DNA of 33,779 nucleotides from positions 1-33,779 of the forward strand of contig CAKSWC010000018.1 in assembly GCA_934511365.1 (NCBI GenBank), given 5' to 3'. The notes beneath the pieces were generated by a model. The model was not told the origin of the DNA. It did no database searches and was given only the letters and a program-made list of their open reading frames with translations. Source of the stretch: an uncultured Eubacteriales bacterium. Its GTDB lineage: Bacteria; Bacillota; Clostridia; Oscillospirales; Acutalibacteraceae. Below are positions 23,937 through 32,069 of this stretch, piece by piece. Position numbers and translations under genes: made by a program. How positions within the stretch are numbered: the stretch's first letter is position 1; each line of letters begins with the position of its first letter.

Positions 23937-24586
23937 TGGCGGTTATGAACGTCAATCCAACCCGGATGGAGCTGACGAACCTCAAGCGCAAGCTTATGAC
24001 CGCAAGAAAAGGTCATAAGCTCCTCAAGGACAAGCGCGATGAGCTCATGCGCCGCTTTCTTGATTTGATACGCGAAACAAAGGAGCTGCGCCTGAGGGTT
24101 GAAGAGGGCATTAAAACGGCGAACGGGCATATGTCCGTTGCACGCAGCACAATGACCGATGAGGAGATTGAGGTTGCGCTGATGATGCCGTCTCAGAGAA
24201 TGAGCGCTTCTGTTGAAACAAAAAACATCATGAGCGTTGATGTTCCCGTTTTTAAGCCGGAGCTTAAAGCGGCAAAGGACGGAGAGATTTTTTCATACGG
24301 CTATGCTTTCACAAGCGGCGATCTTGATGAGGCTGTGGCCTCCCTTGCAAAAATTATGCCCGATATGCTGAGACTTGCTGAAAGCGAAAAGACCTGCCGT
24401 CTGCTTGCGGCCGAAATTGAAAAAACGCGCCGCCGCGTCAATGCGCTTGAGCACGTTCTCATTCCCAGATATGAGGACACCATCCGTTATATCACAATGA
24501 AACTTGACGAAAACGAGCGCTCGTCAACAACAAGACTTATGAAAGTTAAGGACATGATGCTGAAAGAGGCTCACCATTACAGTTGA
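23936..24586 (+). CDS. V-type ATPase subunit D (central shaft)
   Basis: 216 residues, long N- and C-terminal helices forming the coiled-coil rotor shaft. The start (NVNPTRMELTNLKRKL) and the C-terminal RRVNALEHVLIPRYEDTIRYI are family hallmarks. The last ATPase gene, it starts in the stop of subunit B. ylmH follows after 22 nt with no terminator between. Confidence 0.96.
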   Translation: MAVMNVNPTRMELTNLKRKLMTARKGHKLLKDKRDELMRRFLDLIRETKELRLRVEEGIKTANGHMSVARSTMTDEEIEVALMMPSQRMSASVETKNIMSVDVPVFKPELKAAKDGEIFSYGYAFTSGDLDEAVASLAKIMPDMLRLAESEKTCRLLAAEIEKTRRRVNALEHVLIPRYEDTIRYITMKLDENERSSTTRLMKVKDMMLKEAHHYS

Positions 24587-24608
24587 GATTGTTAATTAAG
24601 GAATAATT

Positions 24609-25385
24609 ATGACCGAAGATGAAGTTTTGCTCTCTCACGCTTCGGACCTTAAAACGCAGTGTGAGGACACCTCTGTTGTTCAAAGCACTGCGTTTCTTGA
24701 CCCGAGGCAGCGGACGCTTTTGCTTCCGCTTGAAAAAAAGCAGAGCGAGTTTGTTAAGACATTTTATTACGGCGGCTATGAAGAAGCCGAGCGCCTCTGC
24801 GCCGTTTTTGTTCCGCGGTTTTATGAAGAAAAGGACGCTTTTGAGTTCTTTTCCTCATACCCGGAGTTTGACCCTGTTTCGCTCATACGGCTTGAAAAGG
24901 ATAGGTTCACAAACCTTACTCACCGCGACTACCTCGGTGCACTAATGGGACTCGGTCTGCGCCGTGAGACACTTGGCGATATCGTTTTGGACGAAAAGGG
25001 ATGCTTCTTGTTTTGCCTTTCAGGTGTGAAAAAGTTCATTCTTGAAAACCTTAGAAGTGCCGGGCGAGCGAGCGTTACCGTTAAAGAGGCGGAAAAAAGC
25101 GCGTTCGTTCAAAAAGAAGAGCGGACGCAGGACGTTTTCTTTTCCGTTGCCTCGCTGCGGCTTGACGCTGTCTGCGGTTCTGCTTTTTCGCTCTCAAGGG
25201 GAAAAGCACAGCAGTGCATTGAGTCCGGCCTTGTTTTTGTTGACGGCGTTCAGACCGTGAAAGGGGATAAAAAACTTTCCGGCGGCGAAAAAATTGTCCT
25301 GCGCGGAAAGGGAAAAGTCGTTTTGCTTGAGGTCAAAGGTGAAAGCAAAAAGGGCAGGATTCATGTTACGGTCAGAAAGTTTTAG
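24609..25385 (+). CDS. ylmH: YlmH/RqcP-type S4-domain RNA-binding protein
   Basis: 258 residues. The N-terminal part is the YlmH-specific domain, with the diagnostic THRDYLGALMGLGLRRE stretch (107-123). The S4 domain (about 183-245) has SVASLRLDAVCGSAFSLSR and a VFVDG turn. In Bacillus this protein (RqcP) binds stalled 50S subunits and promotes alanine tailing with RqcH; older work tied it to cell division because it usually sits in the sepF-ylmG-divIVA cluster. Here it follows the V-ATPase genes instead, probably by read-through, with an AAGGA ribosome site. A terminator hairpin follows. Confidence 0.9.
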   Translation: MTEDEVLLSHASDLKTQCEDTSVVQSTAFLDPRQRTLLLPLEKKQSEFVKTFYYGGYEEAERLCAVFVPRFYEEKDAFEFFSSYPEFDPVSLIRLEKDRFTNLTHRDYLGALMGLGLRRETLGDIVLDEKGCFLFCLSGVKKFILENLRSAGRASVTVKEAEKSAFVQKEERTQDVFFSVASLRLDAVCGSAFSLSRGKAQQCIESGLVFVDGVQTVKGDKKLSGGEKIVLRGKGKVVLLEVKGESKKGRIHVTVRKF

Positions 25386-25435
25386 ACGTTGAATTTGCGA
25401 AAAGATTATACATACATTCCATATATCAAAAAACA

Positions 25436-25471
25436 CCCCCGGTTCCGCCAGAATTTCGGCAGCACCGGGGG
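25436..25471. terminator. Terminator between ylmH and the NhaC-family gene
   Basis: An 8-bp stem CCCCCGGT (25436-25443) with ACCGGGGG (25464-25471), plus an inner arm. T-runs occur on both sides, best on the minus strand (six T). It serves two convergent units. Confidence 0.85.
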
Positions 25472-25493
25472 TTATGTTTTTATATTGCTTGAA

Positions 25494-27317
25494 TTATTTT
25501 GCTTTCCTGCCGGAAACAATCTTGATAACAAAGAGAGTTCCAATCATGAGCGCAATGGCTATCGGAAGAACTATAAGCCAGTTGGGAACAAAGCCTGCAA
25601 TAATGTAGCTCACGGCCGAAACACCGGCAACCGTGAGAGCATACGGAAGCTGAGTTGAAACGTGGTTAATGTGGTCGCACTGAGCACCGGCCGAGGCCAT
25701 GATGGTTGTGTCTGAAATTGGTGAGCAGTGGTCGCCGCAAACAGCACCGGCCATGCAGGCGGAAATTGCAACGATTGTAATAGGTTCACCGGAGGAGAAT
25801 ACGCTCAGAACAATGGGAATAAGAATTCCGAAAGTTCCCCATGAGGTTCCCGTTGCAAAGGAGAGGCCGACCGCAATGAGGAAGATGATTGCCGGAAGGA
25901 AGGACTGGAAGGTTCCTGCCGTTCCCTGAATAAGCTGAGAGATGAAGATTCTTGCGCCGAGGCTGTCTGTCATGGCCTTAAGAGTCCATGCGCAGGTGAG
26001 GATAAGAATGGCCGGAACCATCGCCTTGAAGCCTTCGGGAAGAGATTCCATAACGGACTTGAAGGAAAGAACTCTTCTGATGAGGAAATAGACAATGATG
26101 ATAACCATTGAAAATCCTGCGCCGTATGCAAGACCGACCGAGGCGTCACTGTTTGAAAACGCGGTGATGAAATCCTCGCCGCTGAAGAAGCCGCCGGAGT
26201 AAATCATGCCGATAACGCAGCAGATGATGAGGATAACAACGGGGATAACAAGGTCGCAAACGCGGCCCTTTTCGTTGGGTTCTGCGTCGTCATTTGCAAC
26301 TCTGTTTCCGCAGGTGAAAAGGTCGCCGTTTTCAACTGCGTTCTTTTCGTGGAGCTTCATCGGGCCGTAATCAAACTTTGAAACGGAAATGAAAATCATC
26401 ATTACGATGGTGAGAAGGGCATAGAAGTTATAAGGAATAGCGCTGACAAAAAGGCTGATTCCGTTCTCTGCGCCGGCGCCTCTTGCAAAGCCTGCAACGG
26501 CTGCTGCCCAGGATGAAATCGGAGCAATGATGCAAACCGGAGCCGCGGTTGCGTCAATGAGATAGGAAAGCTTTGCGCGCGAAACATTGTTTCTGTCCGT
26601 AACGGGGCGCATGACGGAACCAACGGTGAGGCAGTTGAAATAGTCATCAATGAAGATGAGAATGCCAAGCGCCATTGTTGCAAGCTGAGCGCCTATGCGT
26701 GACTTAATGTGTTTTGAAGCCCAGCGGCCGAACGCAGCGGAACCGCCGGCCTTGTTCATCATTGAAACGAGCGCGCCGAGAAGAACAAGGAAGATGAGGA
26801 TACCCATGTTATAGGAATCCGCAAGACTTGAAACAAAGCCGTCTGAAATAACGTGCTTGATAACGCCCTCAAAGTTGCCCCCTGCATAGATAACGCCGCC
26901 GACAACGATACCGATGATGAGAGAGGAGTATACCTCCTTTGTGATGAGAGCAAGAATGATTGCAATCACCGGTGGAAGAAGGGAGAGAATTGAAGCATAG
27001 CTTTTGATTGATTCTCTAACCTTTGCAATCGCAGTTTCAATGTGGGTTTTGAATTCGGGGTCGGCCTCAAGGTTGTCCGCATATGCGTCAACATATTCGT
27101 GAGCCGATGCGCTGTCCGAAAGGTCGTAATCGACCGCGTCCTCGCCTTCGCCGAGGGTGAATTTTCCGCTTTCTGCGGAGAGGGCAACTGCTGTTTCAGG
27201 TGCAGCCGTATCCGCCGAACTTTCGGCAAAAGCTACCGTTGAAGCCGTAATGAGCAAAACGGCAAGCATCATGAAAGCAAGAAGAAGCCTTGCCTTCGAT
27301 CTTTTTTTCTGTTTCAT
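25494..27317 (-). CDS. NhaC-family transporter, probable lysine transporter under a lysine riboswitch
   Basis: 607 residues from ATG 27317, which has AGGAGG 7 nt upstream; an in-frame start at 27356 lacks this. Residues 1-31 look like a signal peptide (cut near AFA-ES), followed by an acidic, probably extracytoplasmic stretch (32-95), which is unusual for the family. About 11-12 membrane helices follow, with the NhaC-superfamily stretches LIFIDDYFNCLTVGSVMRPVTD (split by family as FIDDYFN and MRPVTD) and GDHCSPISDTTIMAS. By similarity alone it would be called a Na+/H+ antiporter. The lysine riboswitch directly upstream instead points to the riboswitch-linked NhaC-family lysine transporters (named LysW in comparative genomics). 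Lysine transport is inferred, with Na+ or H+ coupling unknown. Confidence 0.88.
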   Translation of the reverse strand: MKQKKRSKARLLLAFMMLAVLLITASTVAFAESSADTAAPETAVALSAESGKFTLGEGEDAVDYDLSDSASAHEYVDAYADNLEADPEFKTHIETAIAKVRESIKSYASILSLLPPVIAIILALITKEVYSSLIIGIVVGGVIYAGGNFEGVIKHVISDGFVSSLADSYNMGILIFLVLLGALVSMMNKAGGSAAFGRWASKHIKSRIGAQLATMALGILIFIDDYFNCLTVGSVMRPVTDRNNVSRAKLSYLIDATAAPVCIIAPISSWAAAVAGFARGAGAENGISLFVSAIPYNFYALLTIVMMIFISVSKFDYGPMKLHEKNAVENGDLFTCGNRVANDDAEPNEKGRVCDLVIPVVILIICCVIGMIYSGGFFSGEDFITAFSNSDASVGLAYGAGFSMVIIIVYFLIRRVLSFKSVMESLPEGFKAMVPAILILTCAWTLKAMTDSLGARIFISQLIQGTAGTFQSFLPAIIFLIAVGLSFATGTSWGTFGILIPIVLSVFSSGEPITIVAISACMAGAVCGDHCSPISDTTIMASAGAQCDHINHVSTQLPYALTVAGVSAVSYIIAGFVPNWLIVLPIAIALMIGTLFVIKIVSGRKAK

Positions 27318-27368
27318 CTGACATCCTCCTAATAATTTTAGACGTTGTTTTCCCATTTTTTAAAGGGC

Positions 27369-27398
27369 AAAAAAAAGAGACCGCAAAAGAGCAGTCTC
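27369..27398 (-). terminator. Riboswitch-controlled terminator
   Basis: Read on the minus strand: GAGACTGC/GCGGTCTC stem (27377-27398) then eight T (27369-27376). The bases just before it (27397-27404) can instead pair with the 3' side of the aptamer's P1 helix (27421-27430, eight matching bases), giving a mutually exclusive antiterminator. Ligand binding would therefore favour termination. Confidence 0.88.
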
Positions 27399-27425
27399 AC
27401 AAAATACAAACAGAAAAGTAGTTTT

Positions 27426-27617
27426 GTGACAGCTCTCCGCCGAAGCGACAGTCGGCAGGATATTCTCCCGCCGCCCAGCTTGATAAGAACTGCCGCGCAG
27501 AACTTACAACAGAATTCCCCGAAGAATCCAAGCTTCGGCAAGGTTTCCTTTCTTTGCGCCATTAACGCCTTCCGGGAGGCTGAAACGTAATACTCATAAA
27601 CCTTGCGCCTCTATCAC
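27426..27617 (-). ncRNA. Lysine riboswitch (L-box)
   Basis: A 192-nt aptamer on the minus strand. P1 is formed by GTGATAG (27611-27617) and CTGTCAC (27426-27432). In order come AGAGGCGC, GAGTATTA, AAAGGAAACC, TGCCGAAGC, GCTGGGC and the closing CTGTCAC, in the order and spacing of the lysC leader of Bacillus subtilis. The expression platform is a terminator about 28 nt downstream. It controls the NhaC-family transporter gene. Confidence 0.93.
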
Positions 27618-27622
27618 AAATA

Positions 27623-27651
27623 ATTATACAAATTAAAGAATAAAATGTCAA
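27623..27651 (-). promoter_or_regulatory. Promoter of the riboswitch-transporter unit
   Basis: Perfect TTGACA (27646-27651) and TATAAT (27623-27628) with a 17-nt spacer on the minus strand. Transcription begins just before P1 of the lysine riboswitch. Confidence 0.92.
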
Positions 27652-27664
27652 CGCTTATTTAAAT

Positions 27665-29038
27665 TTATCCAAGCTTTTTTGCGTATCTTTTTGACGGACG
27701 ATAGATAAGAACCGCAATAATCATCATAACGGCCGTTGCGGCAAGGCTTATCGGATAGGCATTGAGGATTGTTTCAAAGCTTCTGCTTTGCGGAAAAACC
27801 GTTTTGATCCAGACGATTCTCACAACGCAGATTCCAACGGTGACAAGAACGGCAGGAACAAGGGAGATTCCGAACCCGCGCAGATAGCCGGAGAGAACCT
27901 CATATGTCATTGAAAAGATGTATGCAAAGAAGAGAATCTTGAGCCTGAGGTATCCAAGCTCAATAACCTGCGGATCGTTATTGAAAATTGAAAGAAGGAA
28001 CCTTCCGCTCAAAAGAACAATGCAAATTGCGGCGGCTGTTGCAATGGCGTCCTCAATAAGAGAGAGAGCAAGAGTTTTTTTGCAGCGGTCAATTTTGCCT
28101 GCGCCGTAGTTTTGGCCAACAAAGGTTGTGCAGGCCTGACTGAACGCATTGAGAACGTAGTATGCAAAAATTTCAAGGTTGAGCGCCGCGCTTGAGGCCG
28201 CCATAACAAGCTTTCCAAGGCTGTTGACCGCAGACTGAATGATTATGTTTGAAACGGAGAACATTGCGCTCTGGATACCGGACGGAAGTCCGATTTTCAT
28301 AATACGCTTGAAGCACTTAAAGTCAAAACGCAGGTTTTTAAGGTCGAGCCGAACGCATTTGTCGGTTTTGAGGAGTCTTACAAAAAGAATGGTTGAGCTG
28401 ACCGCATTTGAAATCACGGTTGCAGTTGCAACGCCGTTGACCGTCATTTTCAGAACGATAACAAAAAAGAGATTCAAAAGAACATTCAGAACGCCGGAAA
28501 TTGCAAGGGCAATGAGCGGAACCTTTGTGTCACCTATGCTGCGGAAAATTGCCGCTTCAAAGTTATAGAGAAGAATAACCGGCATACCGATGAGATAGAT
28601 GCGCAGATACATCAGCGCAAGGGGAAGAACATCATCCGGAACATTGAGCAGACCGAGAATTTTTCCACCCAAAAGTTCGCCTATAACGGCAATTCCGACT
28701 CCGCCGATGAGTGCCATAAGAATGGACGTATGTACCGCTTTTTGAACCGTGGCTTTGTCCTCACGGCCTATTGCGTTTGCAATAACGACGTTTGCGCCGA
28801 GCGCGATTCCGACAAAGAGGTTGACAAGCAGACCTATAACCGGTGTATTTGCGCCAACGGCCGCAACGGCCGCCGTTTTTTCCGCACCCGTAAAGTTGCC
28901 GACAACGGCAATATCCGAGGCATTGAAAAGCTGTTCAAGCATAGCAGTTGCCGCAACGGGGAGGGCAAAAAGCGGAAGCTTGTTCCAAAGCGGGCCGTTC
29001 AGCATATCTGCGTTTTTGCTTGTTTTTGTTTTTTCCAT
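27665..29038 (-). CDS. MATE-family efflux protein
   Basis: 457 residues with about 12 membrane helices in two related halves. Typical stretches are LPLFALPVAATAMLEQLFN (21-39), AAVGANTPVIGLL and, in the second half, GLPSGIQSAMFS and FVGQNYGAGK. It resembles the DinF/NorM-like MATE branch that exports organic cations or drugs against Na+ or H+. The substrate cannot be told. The ATG follows a GAGGTG site. The gene ends 14 nt before the -35 box of the lysine riboswitch promoter with no terminator between, so read-through into the riboswitch is possible. Confidence 0.92.
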   Translation of the reverse strand: MEKTKTSKNADMLNGPLWNKLPLFALPVAATAMLEQLFNASDIAVVGNFTGAEKTAAVAAVGANTPVIGLLVNLFVGIALGANVVIANAIGREDKATVQKAVHTSILMALIGGVGIAVIGELLGGKILGLLNVPDDVLPLALMYLRIYLIGMPVILLYNFEAAIFRSIGDTKVPLIALAISGVLNVLLNLFFVIVLKMTVNGVATATVISNAVSSTILFVRLLKTDKCVRLDLKNLRFDFKCFKRIMKIGLPSGIQSAMFSVSNIIIQSAVNSLGKLVMAASSAALNLEIFAYYVLNAFSQACTTFVGQNYGAGKIDRCKKTLALSLIEDAIATAAAICIVLLSGRFLLSIFNNDPQVIELGYLRLKILFFAYIFSMTYEVLSGYLRGFGISLVPAVLVTVGICVVRIVWIKTVFPQSRSFETILNAYPISLAATAVMMIIAVLIYRPSKRYAKKLG

Positions 29039-29154
29039 ATCAGAGCACCTCAGTGTTTACAGAACAAAAATAATCTTTTTCAATGATATGTTATATCCTT
29101 TCGGGCCGAAAAGTCAAGACGCAAAAGCGCAATATAAAAACTTTGTCAGAAAGG

Positions 29155-29198
29155 CACAAAAAGAAGACCCGCCGAAAGGAAAAAAACCGGCAGGTCTT
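29155..29198 (-). terminator. Terminator after the lipase gene
   Basis: Minus strand: AAGACCTGCCG pairs with CGGCGGGTCTT (29164-29198, one G-T pair), followed by CTTTTTG. A second small GGCCG/CGGCC hairpin (29200-29216) lies between it and the stop codon. Confidence 0.85.
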
Positions 29199-29231
29199 TG
29201 GCCGAATCATCCGGCCGTTAACTTGATTTTG

Positions 29232-30488
29232 TTATATGCTGCAAATCAGCTCTGAAAGCTTGATATAAAAATCGAAGAAGCCCTGGAGAGAGCCAAACGC
29301 CTTTTCGTCGGCGGCGTTGCAGAAATCATAGTGGTCCACGCCGTATAGGGTCGGCATAACGTACCAGACACCGGGAATGATATCGCGTCCGCTGTCATAG
29401 GTGATGTGATCTTCACCAAACGGATAAAGCGCGCTTTTGAGCGGAACAATGCCGTCGTTTGCGCCCCAGGACTTGTCAATATACTTCCCGCCAAGGAACA
29501 TATTGACGGACGCGCAAATCATCGGAGACGAAATATAGAACGGAATGAAGGGGTCATAATCCAAGTTGAGCTTCTGATAGCCGAACTTTGCGTCCTCTGT
29601 TATGCAGGCAGTGTATGAGAAGTAATAGGCGGACTTGACCGTCTTAATCTTTTTGTTGAGCTTTTCCGCGCCCTGAACGGTGAGGTCATAACCGCAGTGG
29701 TCGTTAGACAGCGCAAGCTTCAGACAGGCGAGCGGATTGAACTTTGCCTTTTCACCGCTTGTCGGGTCCCTGGTGATTCCCCACTGGTCAAGCATAAGGT
29801 CATCATTGCCTTTTCCGGCAACGCACTTTGCGTGCAGCATGAATATCATGAAGAAGGCCGGAAAAACAAGGTCGGCAACATAGTTGGAAACGGTTGAGCC
29901 GTTGTGAGGAGAGGAGATGGCAACGACTGAGTGAACGCCCTTTTCGTGGCCGCCCTTGAAAAGCTCGGAGCAGCCCTCCCTGTCCGCGTTCATTTCCGCC
30001 TCATTTCCGTAGGCAAGAAGTGAGGCAAGAAGGCGGATGGTCTCTCCTCCGAAGGAATGGCCAACAAAGTTCAGCGGGCTTTCAAGATCCCACGCCTTGC
30101 CCATTGTCGGTCTGTTTGTGTAATCGCGGCCGTAACGGCTGTGGCCGCATTCCTTTGAGTGCGCCGCGCCGTAATCAACAACAGAGCCGGTAAGCTGAGC
30201 AAAAAGCTCACACGCTCTGTCCCATGCGCTGCTGAAGCCGCTGACGGACGGATTGTATACCGTATAGCCCAGTGAGCGCAGATACGGGATGATGTTGTTT
30301 TTCGGTTGGGTTCCCCAATATGGGCGGTTGACTTCCTTTGCTGCGCCCTCACCCCAGCCATACATTCCGTGAACATAAATGAACGGATAATCGGTCTTTT
30401 TTCCGTCTGCCGCAAAGGCAGCAACGGTGAACGATGCAATCAGACAAAGGCAGAGCACAAGGCTGATTACTTTTTTTAATGCTTTCAT
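29232..30488 (-). CDS. Secreted triacylglycerol lipase-like esterase (family I.5 type)
   Basis: 418 residues with a clear signal peptide (1-26, cut near AFA-AD). The alpha/beta hydrolase core resembles the large Geobacillus/Staphylococcus lipases: YPFIYVHGMYGWG forms the oxyanion region, then the KECGHSRYGRDY segment found near the zinc site of those enzymes. The nucleophile is Ser145 in GHSFGG, with Asp345 in WGANDG and His386 in YGVDHYDF. It should hydrolyse lipid or ester substrates outside the cell. Monocistronic: a TATAAT (30515-30520) lies about 27 nt before the start with a poor -35, GGAGG ribosome site, terminator after. Family is sure; natural substrate is not. Confidence 0.9.
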   Translation of the reverse strand: MKALKKVISLVLCLCLIASFTVAAFAADGKKTDYPFIYVHGMYGWGEGAAKEVNRPYWGTQPKNNIIPYLRSLGYTVYNPSVSGFSSAWDRACELFAQLTGSVVDYGAAHSKECGHSRYGRDYTNRPTMGKAWDLESPLNFVGHSFGGETIRLLASLLAYGNEAEMNADREGCSELFKGGHEKGVHSVVAISSPHNGSTVSNYVADLVFPAFFMIFMLHAKCVAGKGNDDLMLDQWGITRDPTSGEKAKFNPLACLKLALSNDHCGYDLTVQGAEKLNKKIKTVKSAYYFSYTACITEDAKFGYQKLNLDYDPFIPFYISSPMICASVNMFLGGKYIDKSWGANDGIVPLKSALYPFGEDHITYDSGRDIIPGVWYVMPTLYGVDHYDFCNAADEKAFGSLQGFFDFYIKLSELICSI

Positions 30489-30589
30489 AGTGTCCTCCTT
30501 GTTTAATCAGAGAAATTATACAATGAAGATTAAAGCATTTTTTCAAACAAAAGTCAATTAATTCACAAATTCTTAATAATATTTTATTA

Positions 30590-30624
30590 GCACCGCAAAC
30601 AGTTTGCAAACTGTCCTATGGTGC
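30590..30624. promoter_or_regulatory. Nested palindrome in the lipase/purA intergenic region
   Basis: A perfect 16-bp palindrome ACAGTTTGCAAACTGT (30599-30614) lies inside a GCACC/GGTGC inverted repeat (30590-30594 with 30620-30624). It lies between divergent genes, 53 bp upstream of the purA -35 box and about 70 bp upstream of the lipase -10, so it may be an operator. No T-run of terminator type follows. Confidence 0.5.
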
Positions 30625-30676
30625 ATATAACCATAATTATTGCATTGAACAGCTTTTTTATCGTCAGTTTTTGAAG

Positions 30677-30705
30677 TTGACTAATCGCAAAGACCGTATT
30701 ATAAT
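30677..30705 (+). promoter_or_regulatory. Promoter of purA-guaA
   Basis: TTGACT (30677-30682), 17-nt spacer and TATAAT (30700-30705). The leader is about 65 nt and ends in a CGGAGGT ribosome site. No purine riboswitch was seen in it. Confidence 0.88.
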
Positions 30706-30776
30706 AGATTGCAAAAACCTTTTTGGACGAAAAACCCGGAAAGGATGAAAAACGATGTTTACGGAGGTAAATAACT

Positions 30777-32051
30777 ATGGTCAGAGCAATCGTCGGCGCT
30801 AACTGGGGCGATGAGGGAAAAGGAAAAATTACTGATATGTTTGCCGCTCAGTCGGATATGGTCATCCGATTCCAGGGCGGAGCCAACGCCGGACATACGA
30901 TCATCAACGATTACGGAAAATTTGCGCTTCATCAGCTTCCGAGCGGCGTCTGCTTTCCGCACATTACAAACGTAATTGCGAACGGTGTTGCACTTGATAT
31001 TCCGAAGCTCATGAAGGAAATTCAGCACGTTCTTGACGGCGGGGTTCCGAAAATCAACCTCAAGGTCAGCGAAAGATGCCAGATTATGATGCCGTATCAC
31101 GTTTTGCTTGATACCTATGAAGAGGAAAGACTGGCCGAAAAGGCGTTCGGTTCAACAAAGAGCGGCATTGCCCCGTTCTTCTCGGACAAGTATGCAAAAA
31201 TCGGTTTCCAAATCTGTGAACTGTTTGACGAGGAGCATCTTAAAGAAAAGCTTAATCAGATTCTTTCCGTTAAAAATCTCATAATTAAAGACATATATCA
31301 CAAACCGGAGCTTTCGGTTGATGAAGTTTTGAAGCAGCTTGAAGAATATCGCGAAATGATCGCGCCTTATGTCTGCGACACGGGCAAGCTCATCAGAGAA
31401 GCCGTTAAGGACGGAAAGAAAATTCTTCTTGAAGGCCAGCTCGGCTCGCTCAAGGATCCCGATTTCGGAATCTATCCGATGGTTACATCTTCCTCAACTC
31501 TTGCCGGATACGGTGCGGTCGGCGCAGGCATTCCGCCCTATGAAATCAAGGACGTCACTGTTGTTACCAAGGCATACTCAAGCGCAGTAGGCGCAGGCGA
31601 ATTTGTCAGCGAAATTTTTGGCGATGAAGCTCAGGAAATGCGCATTCACGGCGGAGACGCCGGTGAGTTCGGCGCAACGACCGGCAGACCCAGAAGAATG
31701 GGCTGGTTTGACTGCGTTGCAACCCGTTACGGCTGTGCCGTTCAGGGCGCAACGGAGGTTGTTCTCACCGCTCTTGACTGCCTTTCATATCTTGACAAAA
31801 TCAGCCTTTGCGTCGGCTATGAGATCGACGGAAAGGTTACAAAGGACTTCCCTGTAACTCCGCTGCTCAAGCGCGCAAAACCTGTTTTTGTTACTCTTGA
31901 CGGCTGGAAGTGTGACATCAGAGGTATTCGCGAGTTTTCAAAACTCCCGAAAGAAGCTCAGCAGTATGTCAACTTCATTGAGGAGGAAATCGGCGTAAAG
32001 ATTTCCTATGTTTCAAACGGTCCCAAGAGAGAAGAAGTTATTAAGAGATAA
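30777..32051 (+). CDS. purA: Adenylosuccinate synthase
   Basis: Joins IMP and aspartate using GTP to give adenylosuccinate, the first step from IMP to AMP (EC 6.3.4.4). 424 residues, normal length. The GTP-binding loop GDEGKGKITD (11-20), FQGGANAGHT (32-41) with the catalytic His, the later TTGRPRRMGWFD stretch and a GWKCDI segment are all conserved. It is the first gene of a two-gene unit with guaA 18 nt downstream, so the two branches from IMP are transcribed together. Confidence 0.98.
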   Translation: MVRAIVGANWGDEGKGKITDMFAAQSDMVIRFQGGANAGHTIINDYGKFALHQLPSGVCFPHITNVIANGVALDIPKLMKEIQHVLDGGVPKINLKVSERCQIMMPYHVLLDTYEEERLAEKAFGSTKSGIAPFFSDKYAKIGFQICELFDEEHLKEKLNQILSVKNLIIKDIYHKPELSVDEVLKQLEEYREMIAPYVCDTGKLIREAVKDGKKILLEGQLGSLKDPDFGIYPMVTSSSTLAGYGAVGAGIPPYEIKDVTVVTKAYSSAVGAGEFVSEIFGDEAQEMRIHGGDAGEFGATTGRPRRMGWFDCVATRYGCAVQGATEVVLTALDCLSYLDKISLCVGYEIDGKVTKDFPVTPLLKRAKPVFVTLDGWKCDIRGIREFSKLPKEAQQYVNFIEEEIGVKISYVSNGPKREEVIKR

Positions 32052-32069
32052 AAAAGCGGAGGCAATTTA

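Noticed and set aside
25494..27317. Plain Na+/H+ antiporter nhaC
   Set aside because: The family is right, but the lysine riboswitch makes lysine the more likely substrate, so the simple name would mislead.
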